Below are positions 36,308 to 43,586 of a stretch of 43,586 bases of DNA, piece by piece. The DNA is from Chitinispirillales bacterium ANBcel5. GTDB taxonomy: Bacteria; Fibrobacterota; Chitinivibrionia; Chitinivibrionales; Chitinispirillaceae. A program made the translations under genes and the position numbers. Positions within the stretch are counted from its first letter, which is position 1; the number at the start of each line of letters is the position of its first letter. Where the stretch lies: the NCBI GenBank assembly GCA_029688955.1, contig JARUKZ010000034.1, forward strand, positions 1-43,586, in the 5' to 3' direction. Below the pieces are notes generated by a model, which saw nothing but the letters and a program-made list of their open reading frames with translations, was not told the DNA's origin and made no database searches.

Positions 36308-37093
36308 ATGGTGAAGGTAGCAATCATTGCTCATAGTCCGCAGGGGGCGATGATTGCAGAGCAGGTCTGTTCCCGCTTTTCGGGAGCGGTACTGTATCTG
36401 CATAAGGATCTGCAACCGGTTTTTGGCTCTCTACCTTTTGAGTCGATCTTTGAGCTCATCTCTTCTTCCTTTAACAAATACAGCGGAATAATCTATATCG
36501 GCCCATCAGGTGTGATCGTACGGGCTATCGCGCCTCATATCAAAAGTAAGCTCAGTGACCCTGCAGTTGTATGTGTTGATGCAGCAGGGTTATGGTGTAT
36601 GTCGATTCTTTCGGGGCATGAGGGGGGAGCCAATGAATTAACTGTTGCGGTAGCAAACGCAACAGGTGCAGAGCCAATCATCACCACCACAACTGAAGCA
36701 CTAAAACCCTACTACATAGGGGTGGGATGCAGACGGGATACATCAAGTGAAAATATTGTTGAGCTTATCCATGATGGACTAAGCCAGATTTCGCTTACAC
36801 TCGAATCTGTAAGATATATCGCTTCATCGGTTATTAAATCAAACGAGCGGGGACTTATTAAAGCAGCTCTGTCCTGCGGAGTGCCGTTGCGTTTCATACC
36901 CGACTGGTGTATAAGGCAGTTTGCAGGAATGGTAACTGTTTCAGAGCGGGTGATGTCACAGTTTAATTTACCGGCAGTCGCGGAACCATCAGCACTTGCC
37001 GCAGGAAGGAACACAACATTAGTACTCAAACGCATTCAGAAAAACGGAGTGACCGTTGCGATAGCAAGGGAAAACTCTACCTGGTCGGAATAG
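36308..37093 (+). CDS. cbiG: Cobalt-precorrin-5A hydrolase CbiG (probable N-terminal half of a CbiG-CbiH protein)
   Basis: CbiG opens the delta-lactone of cobalt-precorrin-5A and releases acetaldehyde. The N-terminal domain has IIYIGPSGVIVRAIAPHI and the middle SGHEGGANELTVAVAN; the C-terminal domain has YIGVGCRRDTSSENI and VAEPSALAAG. I chose the ATG at 36308, seven bases after the cbiF stop. Earlier in-frame starts at 36230-36287 lie inside cbiF. The frame ends in STWSE-stop exactly where the CbiH sequence GKLYLVGIGPG begins one frame lower. A single added G in the GGG at 37068-37070 would join the two in frame. Confidence 0.9.
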   Translation: MVKVAIIAHSPQGAMIAEQVCSRFSGAVLYLHKDLQPVFGSLPFESIFELISSSFNKYSGIIYIGPSGVIVRAIAPHIKSKLSDPAVVCVDAAGLWCMSILSGHEGGANELTVAVANATGAEPIITTTTEALKPYYIGVGCRRDTSSENIVELIHDGLSQISLTLESVRYIASSVIKSNERGLIKAALSCGVPLRFIPDWCIRQFAGMVTVSERVMSQFNLPAVAEPSALAAGRNTTLVLKRIQKNGVTVAIARENSTWSE

Positions 37094-37824
37094 GTCCGGG
37101 CAATAAACTCGACAGAACACACAGGGCAGAAAAAGCTGTCCTTGATTCCGATATCATCGTTGGCTATGCGCCCTATCTTGAAAGTATCGCTGATCTTACA
37201 TCTGGTAAACAGTGCTATTCAAGTGGCATGCGAAAAGAGATTGAAAGGTGTACCGGTGCTGTGGAGTATGCCTGCAACGGCCACACTGTATCGGTGATCT
37301 CTTCGGGTGACAGCGGAATCTATGGTATGGCTGGTTTGGTGCTTGAGATTCTTCACCGAAAAGGGCTAGACATTCCCGTTGAGGTGGTGTGTGGTGTAAG
37401 CGCGGCAAATGCAGCAGCTGCAGCGCTTGGGGCCCCACTTATGAATGATTTCGCGGTGATAAGTCTTTCAGATCTTCTTGTGCCACTGGAGAGGATAAAA
37501 AAGCGGTTGGAAGCACTTGCGGCTCTGGATATGGTCACAGTGATCTATAACCCTAAGAGTAAAACAAGGACTGAACCGTTTGAGATGATGGTTTCGATCT
37601 TCAGTGCACACCGGAGCGCTGAGACTGCCGTGGGAATTGTGACAAAGGCAAGCAGCGAAGATGAAGAGGTGGTGACAGTTACAACTCTGGGGAAATTGAG
37701 AGAGTGCCAAATCGGGATGAGCACTACGATAATTATTGGCTCTGGTGATGTAGCGCTTCTGGATGGGCGAATGGTTTCATTGCGGGGATACAGGCTGGAT
37801 GGCAACAGAGCAGATCATGAATAG
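37069..37824 (+). CDS. cbiH: Cobalt-factor III methyltransferase CbiH (frame lacks its own start codon)
   Basis: CbiH/CobJ contracts the ring and methylates C17. The N-terminal SAM-site motif GKLYLVGIGPGN begins at 37069, followed by IIVGYAPYLESI, VISSGDSGIYGMAGL, and VVCGVSAANAAAAALGAPL. The coordinate 37069 is the first family residue, not a start codon: the frame is open upstream to a stop near 36965 but contains no ATG, GTG or TTG. The first ATG (37228) would remove the SAM-binding loop. The gene is therefore either the frameshifted second half of a CbiG-CbiH fusion, expressed by frameshifting, or uses an unusual start. It overlaps cbiJ by eight bases. Confidence 0.85.
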   Translation, partial: GKLYLVGIGPGNKLDRTHRAEKAVLDSDIIVGYAPYLESIADLTSGKQCYSSGMRKEIERCTGAVEYACNGHTVSVISSGDSGIYGMAGLVLEILHRKGLDIPVEVVCGVSAANAAAAALGAPLMNDFAVISLSDLLVPLERIKKRLEALAALDMVTVIYNPKSKTRTEPFEMMVSIFSAHRSAETAVGIVTKASSEDEEVVTVTTLGKLRECQIGMSTTIIIGSGDVALLDGRMVSLRGYRLDGNRADHE

Positions 37825-38590
37825 AAGCGTGCTTGTGGTTGGGGGAGTTGCAGAAACGGAATCGATCGTTACTGGCTTAGAAGAGGTCGGTGCAAACGTT
37901 GTTCTCTGCACTGCTACTGATGAAGTTTTCCCGACTCTTCATAACTCGGCTGCAGTTAGGATCTCAGGAAGGCTTAACACCGAAGGTTTTGTAGCTCTGA
38001 TCAAAGAGCAACATCCGGTGTGTGTGGTGGATATAACTCACCCCTATGCTACTGAGGTGAAAAGTACTCTCACTGAAGCGTGCGGAATGTGTGGGGTTAA
38101 GCTTATTCGTTACGTGCGTCCCGCGACCACTGTTAAGGAAGCTACTGATATAATGGTAGTTTCTTCACATGAAGAAGCAGCAAGCCTGGCTAAAGGTTTG
38201 AGTGGAACAGTACTTCTTACTACCGGTGCCAATACGGTTGCACTATACGCTTCGGTATTCATTCAAAAAGGTATACCCTTTTATGCCCGGGTTCTTTCAC
38301 GCAAAGAATCGGTTGATGCCTGTAGTAAGGCAGGGTTGAGTGAAAAGCAGATTGTCACAGGCAGGGGGCCTTTTTCGGCAGAGGAAAACAGAAGGCTTAT
38401 AACGGAGCTGGGAATTGAAACGCTTGTTACCAAAGATGGTGGAGTATCCGGTGGGTTACCGGAAAAGGTGAGCGCGTGCAGGGCTTGCGGGGCGAAACTT
38501 ATAGTTGTAGAGCGACCACAAGAGCCCCGGGGTTCGTTTTCAGAGATTGAGGAAGTGATAGATGCGGTGTTTAAGGTGATGGGGCGGTAG
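37817..38590 (+). CDS. cbiJ: Cobalt-precorrin-6A reductase
   Basis: CbiJ/CobK reduces cobalt-precorrin-6A with NAD(P)H. Recognised by VLVVGGVAETESI at the N-terminus, VVDITHPYATEVKS, TTGANTVALYASV, and VTKDGGVSGGLPEKVSACR near the end. I chose ATG 37817, which overlaps the cbiH stop; earlier in-frame ATGs at 37799 and 37763 would add residues without family similarity. Length is 257 residues. It is the last gene of the operon. Confidence 0.93.
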   Translation: MNRSVLVVGGVAETESIVTGLEEVGANVVLCTATDEVFPTLHNSAAVRISGRLNTEGFVALIKEQHPVCVVDITHPYATEVKSTLTEACGMCGVKLIRYVRPATTVKEATDIMVVSSHEEAASLAKGLSGTVLLTTGANTVALYASVFIQKGIPFYARVLSRKESVDACSKAGLSEKQIVTGRGPFSAEENRRLITELGIETLVTKDGGVSGGLPEKVSACRACGAKLIVVERPQEPRGSFSEIEEVIDAVFKVMGR

Positions 38591-38607
38591 GGAGCGCTGT
38601 TTTCCTA

Positions 38608-38636
38608 CGCTCACCCTGAGTGATCACTGAGTTTTT
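38608..38636 (+). terminator. Candidate terminator after cbiJ
   Basis: CGCTCA-CCC-TGAGTG (one G-T pair) is followed within 14 bases by TTTTT. An overlapping GTGATCAC palindrome makes the fold ambiguous. Confidence 0.35.
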
Positions 38637-38875
38637 ACCATATTGCATAGAGGTTGAAAGCCGGTCCGGGGCTCACTGTAGCTATTGTGTCTGAAATATA
38701 TAGAGATAAATGTTGGTTGATCTCGCATTTTTTATGCTTCAAAAGGTTTTGTAATAGCATCTCTTGCTCTCTTTTATTTAACCAAAATAGGGCGCTAAAG
38801 AATAAAAAGAGCATAAATATAGCAAAAAAGGCGTTATTTGCTCTCTTGCAAAAATGCATTGTCAGCTCTTAGGGG

Positions 38876-38904
38876 TTGACATCACCACCCTTGTTACCTA
38901 TATT
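38876..38904 (+). promoter_or_regulatory. Sigma-70 promoter directly abutting a start codon
   Basis: TTGACA (38876-38881), a 17-bp spacer and TATATT (38899-38904) form a near-consensus promoter. The next six bases are ATCCCC and then ATG at 38911. The expected transcription start, about seven bases after the -10 box, falls on the A of that ATG, which implies a leaderless mRNA. The 285 bp between cbiJ and this promoter hold no gene. Confidence 0.85.
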
Positions 38905-38910
38905 ATCCCC

Positions 38911-39795
38911 ATGAAACAATCACCAGATCCCGGAACCCTACCCCTTCCGGCCATAAAAAACTATCTGGATTACAGGTCTTACCTTAAAGACTGTCTTCAG
39001 TGCTCAAAAGAGTGTGGCAGGAAAGTGACCAACAGAAGCTTTGCACAGGCAATTGGGATAACCTCCTCATCCTGGCTCACTTCGGTTTTACAGGGTGAAA
39101 AAGGAATCCGAGTCAAAACAGCAACAGCCATTTCACAGTTTCTCAATCACAACTCCTGGGAAGAGCGGTTTTTCATGGCGCTTGTTCTGTTTAATCAGGC
39201 TCAGAGTATCGAAAAACGCAACAACTACTTTGCTCAGCTAAAAAGTCTTCTAACCCATAAGGGTTACAGCGCATCTAAAATTCTCCATACCGATCAGTAT
39301 GAATTCTACTCTAAATGGTACTATAGTGCTGTCAGATCTATACTGGGGATGAAGAAGCTCGGTGATGAGTATGAAACCATAGCACGTCTGGTAACACCCT
39401 CAATTACAACACGACAGGCCAAAAAATCTGTAAAGCTTCTTAAGAAACTATCCTTTATTCGGGAGAATAAAGAGGGGTACTATGAGCTTACAGATAATGC
39501 TATCTCAACGGGTTTAGAAGTTCGCTCACTTGCTGTAGCTAATTTTCAAAGAGAAACAATGAGCCTTGCAATGGAAGCTCTTGAGCGTTTCCCTTCACAC
39601 TCAAGAGATATCTCTTCTCTGAGTGTAGGGATCTCACGCAGTAGTTTTGAAAAAATACGCGCGGTATTAACCGAGTGCCGGAAACAAGTGATAGAGATAG
39701 CCAACAATGATGAAGATGCCAATCAGGTCTTTCAGTTAAATCTTCAGCTCTATCCATTATCCAGAACGCTTAATGAAGAGGATCAACAATCATGA
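38911..39795 (+). CDS. TIGR02147 family protein (putative transcriptional regulator)
   Basis: The N-terminus (LDYRSYLKDCLQCSKE, then RSFAQAIGITSSSWLTSVL, an HTH-like stretch, and FLNHNSWEERFFMALVLFNQA) and the later blocks YEFYSKWYYSAVRSIL and RQAKKSVKLLKKLSFIREN belong to TIGR02147/DUF4423. This paralogous family is best known from Fibrobacter and is thought to be regulatory. SSLSVGISRSSFEKI is a further family motif. I chose ATG 38911, just after the promoter; the frame is open upstream to 38854 but that lies before the promoter. Length is 294 residues. Its stop overlaps the next gene by four bases (ATGA), so regulator and lipoprotein are coupled. Confidence 0.87.
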   Translation: MKQSPDPGTLPLPAIKNYLDYRSYLKDCLQCSKECGRKVTNRSFAQAIGITSSSWLTSVLQGEKGIRVKTATAISQFLNHNSWEERFFMALVLFNQAQSIEKRNNYFAQLKSLLTHKGYSASKILHTDQYEFYSKWYYSAVRSILGMKKLGDEYETIARLVTPSITTRQAKKSVKLLKKLSFIRENKEGYYELTDNAISTGLEVRSLAVANFQRETMSLAMEALERFPSHSRDISSLSVGISRSSFEKIRAVLTECRKQVIEIANNDEDANQVFQLNLQLYPLSRTLNEEDQQS

Positions 39796-40991
39796 AGCGA
39801 CTATTACACTATTCCATACAGTTCGCGCCAGCTCTGTTCTGGTTTTTTCTTTCGTGTAATTCTCCTCTGAGTGGCGGGAACAGTTCTGAAACTACCAACG
39901 TAGCGATTGTCACCCAAAACGGAGAACCTGCCGAATTCGCGAAGGTGACATTTGTTCATTCAGACTGGATCAGTAAAACACTGCAAGGGATATCACCTGT
40001 TATTGATACTGTTAAAGCAGATGATAGGGGAACTATCACCACTGGATTATTTCCTGAGGAAGTGTATAATATTCAGATTGACCATCACAACTCAACCCTT
40101 TTTATCCCTGATTTCTCTGTGGAAGGTAAGGTTTTGGACACACTTTTTCTTCAAAAGAGCGCGTCACTTAGTGGCGCTGTAGGCCATAGCGATACGGTTT
40201 CTGCTTCTATCCATCTTACAGGGACATCTTACAAAAGCAGTATTTGTAGTGAGGGAACTTATTTGTTTGAAAATATCAGTCCCAGATCCTATTCTCTTGT
40301 CGCGAAATCAGATGATGGCAGAGCTACCATTATAGGGAGTCAATTACTGGAAGCCGGAGCTCGGGTTGAAGCCAGGGAGGTCCCACTCTCTTTTTCCGGT
40401 TTTTTACTTGATGATTTTGAGGATGGAAATACCAAAAGCGCCCTGGGGGAATTTACAGGTGGTTTCTGGTACTCCTTCATGGATACAATTTTGGGAGGTA
40501 ATTCACAACTGCAGTGGAGTGTTGAGCCTGATGAGGATGGCTATGCGCTGAAATCAGAAATAGCGCTGGACACAACCCCTGATGCCTGGGCGGGAATAGG
40601 GTTGGGTTTAAGTGACTGTGGGTTTGAATTTGACCTTACCGCCTTGGAATCAATCTCTTTTAGGGCAAAGGGTACAGGAACAGTGCGTCTCAGTATAGAA
40701 TCTTCCACCGTTGATTCTATCTCACACTGGCCCCATTTTGGGTACACAATCGACCTGCAACCCCAATGGGTAAAGTACACCATTACAGCTGATTCCCTCG
40801 GGGTGTTAAAAAATACTGAAGTTTGGGACTCGGGGATTACCTGGAAGCAGGCAGCACAAAGGATTACAAGAATAGAGTTTGAGGCTTCAGGCTATTACAG
40901 CGAAACACCTCTGATAGAGTTTTGGATTGATGACCTTCGAATAGAGGGCGTTACACTTGAAGAGATTTTATTGCAAATGGAGAATCAATAA
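39792..40991 (+). CDS. Lipoprotein with carboxypeptidase-regulatory-like and carbohydrate-binding-like domains
   Basis: This 399-residue protein begins with a signal peptide ending in FFLSC, so it is probably a lipoprotein. Residues about 35-200 form two beta-sandwich-like stretches (NVAIVTQNGEPAEFAKVTF, SASLSGAV) resembling carboxypeptidase-regulatory or surface-adhesion domains. From about 207 the sequence LDDFEDGNTKSALGEFTGGFWYSF (split as LDDFEDGN, GGFWYSF) and the ending PLIEFWIDDLRIEG match the CBM11/CIA30-like jelly-roll pattern seen in Fibrobacterota carbohydrate-active proteins. It is coupled to the TIGR02147 gene and precedes the GH30 gene by 37 bp. The ligand is unknown. Confidence 0.72.
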   Translation: MKRLLHYSIQFAPALFWFFLSCNSPLSGGNSSETTNVAIVTQNGEPAEFAKVTFVHSDWISKTLQGISPVIDTVKADDRGTITTGLFPEEVYNIQIDHHNSTLFIPDFSVEGKVLDTLFLQKSASLSGAVGHSDTVSASIHLTGTSYKSSICSEGTYLFENISPRSYSLVAKSDDGRATIIGSQLLEAGARVEAREVPLSFSGFLLDDFEDGNTKSALGEFTGGFWYSFMDTILGGNSQLQWSVEPDEDGYALKSEIALDTTPDAWAGIGLGLSDCGFEFDLTALESISFRAKGTGTVRLSIESSTVDSISHWPHFGYTIDLQPQWVKYTITADSLGVLKNTEVWDSGITWKQAAQRITRIEFEASGYYSETPLIEFWIDDLRIEGVTLEEILLQMENQ

Positions 40992-41028
40992 TTGTTAGAA
41001 CCCTTTTCCTTCTAGAGGAGCAGATAAA

Positions 41029-43080
41029 ATGAAAGTAAAAATTCTTTTTAGTTTAGCACTTCTTATTTATCCTGTAATTATAGTGGCACAAACGAATCTG
41101 CTAACCAATGGGGGGTTCGAAAATGAGATGGAAAACTGGACACATTTGGTTGCTGGAGATGGAGAGGCTACCTTCAGTTTGGAAACCACAGATGTTCAGT
41201 CAGGAGCAAATGCATTAAATGTGGAGGTTGAAAGGGCCGGAACCGATGCATGGGACATCCAGAGCATACATTCCGGATGGGCCTCAGTACAGGGGCAGGA
41301 ATATACACTTACCTTTTATGGAAAAAGTCCCACCGGAAGCAGCTTGCGGATGGTACAACAGAACAGCACCTATTCATCCAGGGATTTCGCGCTAAGTAAC
41401 AGTTGGGAAGAACACAGCTGGACTTTCACTGCCCAGGAAGACGACTTGCAGCTAAAGATTCACTTTTTTGAGTCTGGTACTTTTCTGGTCGATGAATTTG
41501 TAATCAGCGGAGAGGACAACGCGGGTGGTGCTATCCCTATCACTATAGATCCATCTTCAAGATATCAGGAGATGGTTGGTTTTGGTGGTGCGCTTACCTG
41601 GCACTCCGACCGTATCACCAGAAGTCCTCATAAGGAGGAGTTGTTTACCTTGCTCTTTGAGGAGTTGGGAATGGATGTCCTTCGCTTAAAAAACTGGTAT
41701 TATCCTCAAGACTATCCAACAAGTAAATCTTCTCAAACTATGGAAGTAGATTGGTTTAGGCCTCATTTTGTTGCTGCACAGGAGCTTTTTGAAGAGGCCA
41801 AGAGCAGAAACCCCGAAATAGAGGTATTACTCAGCTCCTGGGGACCACCTTCCTCTCTAAAGAGCAACGATGATCTTAGTGAAGGTACTTTGAAAAAAGA
41901 CGATTCAGGTAATTTCATGTACTCTGAGTTTGCTCAGTATTGGGTCGATGTGCTTGATAGCATCGGCTTTACACCAGATTACATAAGCATTCAGAATGAA
42001 CCAGGTTTTACAACTGAAAATTGGACCACCTGTGCCTGGCGACCTACAGAAACCTCAGAATTCCCCGGGTTCGATATCGCTCTTGACAGTGTGTATGGAC
42101 GGATCAGCGGCAGATCAGATGTACCTAAAATCATTGCCCCCGAGACAGAAAACATCGGACAGGCTATTTGGGATAACAGTATAAATACATTCAGTTCAAT
42201 GAATGAACCTTTAAGTACAAAAGATTATATCGATGCCTATGGATACCATATTTATAATTTCTACAATGGACCGGGAACAATTGACGCGGATCTTCTCAAT
42301 ATGATCCGTGATGATTTCGGCAACAAACCAAACTGGATGACAGAGTTCTCTTCAACCAATTATGACTGGCTGGCTACCGCTCATACAATTCAGCAAAACC
42401 TTCTGGAGGCCAACACATCTGCGTATATTTACTGGGAGCTAATGTGGGATGAGGAGAGCGATCAGGCAATGATTGCAGTTGATACAGACGGTAATTATCA
42501 GGTTCAAAGCCACTACTATACAATCAAGCACTTTTCAAAATACATTCACCAAGGGTACCACCGTATTGCTTCAAGTGGCGCTACAGGTCAGCTTTCTGCC
42601 TCATCTTTCATTTCACCCGATGAAACCTCAATCACAACGGTGCTTGTAAACCGTTCACCTTTGTCTCAGGAACTCACGTTATCGCACGCTGGAGTAGGTG
42701 TAAAGAGCGTAAAAGGTTATCAGTCGGTTGAAGATCAATGGTTCACTTCTCTTTCAGGCATAGATCTTGGTGAAGATCTGGTTGTTCCAGGTCAGTCCCT
42801 GACAACTCTGGTAGTTGAGCTTGGTGATACAACAGTTTCAGTAGTACCCCGTAACAGTGGTGTCAGACGTACATCCGTCTCTCCCTCTAATGAGGAGTGG
42901 TCACTTTTTTCAATTCGTGGGGAACTGGTTCGCAGAGGCACAGGGCAGAACATAAATTTTAACAATCTTGCAACAGGACTTTATTGGCTGCGTGTGGGAC
43001 GGGAAAAACCAAGAGCTGTGAGGATAAACTTGGATAGGAACGTAATTGAGGTGGGTAATAAAAAGATAAAAGTCAGGTAA
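41029..43080 (+). CDS. Secreted glycoside hydrolase family 30 (glucuronoxylanase-like) with N-terminal CBM and T9SS-like tail
   Basis: The 683-residue protein has a signal peptide (LFSLALLIYPVIIVAQ) and a CBM4/9-like jelly roll (about 22-160, NLLTNGGFENEMENW...VDEFVISG). A GH30 barrel with side beta-domain follows (about 170-605). The acid/base is Glu324 in SIQNEPGF and the nucleophile Glu439 in WMTEFSS; VGFGGALTWHSD and HYYTIKHFSKYIHQGYHRI are also typical. GH30 enzymes of this kind cleave beta-xylan, often glucuronoxylan. The last about 50 residues (EWSLFSIRGELVRRG...LATGLYWLRVG) resemble a type IX sorting tail. AGAGGAG precedes the start. It probably belongs to the transcript of the regulator and lipoprotein. 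Confidence 0.9.
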   Translation: MKVKILFSLALLIYPVIIVAQTNLLTNGGFENEMENWTHLVAGDGEATFSLETTDVQSGANALNVEVERAGTDAWDIQSIHSGWASVQGQEYTLTFYGKSPTGSSLRMVQQNSTYSSRDFALSNSWEEHSWTFTAQEDDLQLKIHFFESGTFLVDEFVISGEDNAGGAIPITIDPSSRYQEMVGFGGALTWHSDRITRSPHKEELFTLLFEELGMDVLRLKNWYYPQDYPTSKSSQTMEVDWFRPHFVAAQELFEEAKSRNPEIEVLLSSWGPPSSLKSNDDLSEGTLKKDDSGNFMYSEFAQYWVDVLDSIGFTPDYISIQNEPGFTTENWTTCAWRPTETSEFPGFDIALDSVYGRISGRSDVPKIIAPETENIGQAIWDNSINTFSSMNEPLSTKDYIDAYGYHIYNFYNGPGTIDADLLNMIRDDFGNKPNWMTEFSSTNYDWLATAHTIQQNLLEANTSAYIYWELMWDEESDQAMIAVDTDGNYQVQSHYYTIKHFSKYIHQGYHRIASSGATGQLSASSFISPDETSITTVLVNRSPLSQELTLSHAGVGVKSVKGYQSVEDQWFTSLSGIDLGEDLVVPGQSLTTLVVELGDTTVSVVPRNSGVRRTSVSPSNEEWSLFSIRGELVRRGTGQNINFNNLATGLYWLRVGREKPRAVRINLDRNVIEVGNKKIKVR

Positions 43081-43092
43081 ATGTAAGCAGAA

Positions 43093-43269
43093 GTGATAGT
43101 GTGCAAGGTAGTACGGGCCGCTATAGGGGCCCCAACACTACACCCTTTTTTTCAGGGCAAGGAAACCAGTGCGGTGGTCAAAGATGGCCTCCGCATCGCA
43201 CTGAAGAACGGCAAAACAAGGATAGTGAAGGTTAAAAAGGGGGGCTTCATAAAAGCTCCCTCAATATAA
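43093..43269 (+). pseudogene. Possible C-terminal remnant of a secreted protein
   Basis: A 58-codon frame with a potential GTG start contains VVKDGLRIALKNGKTRIVKV near its end, which looks like a beta-rich protein tail rather than random sequence. No domain or ribosome site supports a functional gene. Confidence 0.25.
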
Positions 43270-43503
43270 TGACCTCATAGTACTGATAATTGAGCAACGC
43301 CCAAAACATATCCGGATGCAATCGTAGATTTTTTACATGTTGTAGTTTTGGTTTGCTGCTCTCCGGATAATTTTAAAAATTTTCTGGAGATGTATGCTGT
43401 GAACAAATTCCACTTTTTGGATATGAGTGATGAACCCTTATACTTCACAGATGATTGATGAGTGAATGCCACCCAGTTGGTAAGGAATTTTCTCCAAATC
43501 GCA

Positions 43504-43586
43504 CTTCCGGCACTCCAAATCGTACTTCCGGCACTCAAAATTGCACTTCCGGCACTCAAAATTGCACTTCCGGCACTCAAAATTGC
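43504..43586. repeat. 21-bp tandem repeats at the window end
   Basis: CTTCCGGCACTC recurs at 43504, 43525, 43546 and 43567, each 21 bp apart, with spacer AAAATTGCA or a variant. The array runs off the window. Multiple short terminal repeats of this kind occur at ends of IS21-like elements, but that identity is unproven here. Confidence 0.7.

Noticed and set aside
37228..37824. cbiH starting at the ATG 37228
   Set aside because: This start would delete the N-terminal SAM-binding motif, which is clearly encoded upstream in the same frame.
43275..43580. Minus-strand gene with SAGSAIL-type heptapeptide repeats
   Set aside because: The repeat peptide is the translation of a 21-bp DNA repeat, and the remainder shows no family or ribosome site.

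Overview
This window reads as a chromosomal segment of an anaerobic, polysaccharide-degrading, nitrogen-fixing bacterium. The best guess is a member of the Fibrobacterota, near the Chitinispirillum/Chitinivibrio side. This placement is inference. It rests on a TIGR02147-type regulator (a paralogous family best known from Fibrobacter), type IX secretion-like C-terminal modules on secreted proteins, secreted GH5 and GH30 glycosidases, pyruvate formate-lyase, and an anaerobic (early cobalt insertion) cobalamin pathway. No rRNA or tRNA gene was seen.

Layout. (1) 1-1440: a tandem array of REP-like palindromic units and the REP-associated tyrosine transposase (RAYT) it surrounds. (2) 1445-5645: an alpha/beta hydrolase on the minus strand, then pflB-pflA on the plus strand behind a near-consensus Fur box. 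(3) 5758-11192: two minus-strand secreted proteins (an FGE-like multidomain protein and a GH5 glycosidase) with a plus-strand membrane protein between them. (4) 11649-24629: a compact nif cluster behind a textbook sigma-54 promoter, in the order nifH-nifI1-nifI2-nifD-nifK-nifE-nifN-GNAT-nifB-[2Fe-2S] ferredoxin-nifV-modA-modB-modC. It supplies the nitrogenase structural proteins, FeMo-cofactor assembly, homocitrate, molybdate uptake and PII-type switch-off. (5) 24786-28490: a decayed zone holding a truncated nitroreductase, a frameshifted nucleotidyltransferase with its small partner gene, a 43-bp palindromic tandem array, and a second RAYT flanked by about 196-bp elements with long terminal inverted repeats. 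(6) 28734-29555: a MutY-like glycosylase without an iron-sulfur cluster. (7) 29735-38590: a cobalamin riboswitch and a corrin-ring operon, cobB-cbiC-cbiK::cbiL-cbiD-cbiE-cbiF-cbiG/cbiH-cbiJ. CbiK and CbiL are fused, and the cbiG-cbiH junction looks like a one-base frameshift in a gene that should be fused. (8) 38876-43080: a sigma-70 promoter placed so that the transcript of a TIGR02147 regulator would be leaderless. That regulator is translationally coupled to a carbohydrate-binding-like lipoprotein, followed by a GH30 glycosidase. (9) 43504-43586: 21-bp tandem repeats running off the end.

The most interesting items are the two independent RAYT/palindrome systems, the cbiG/cbiH frame problem, the leaderless regulator module, the GNAT gene inside the nif operon, the FGE-like protein with an internal secretion-type module, and the candidate activator site 110-145 bp upstream of the nif transcription start.
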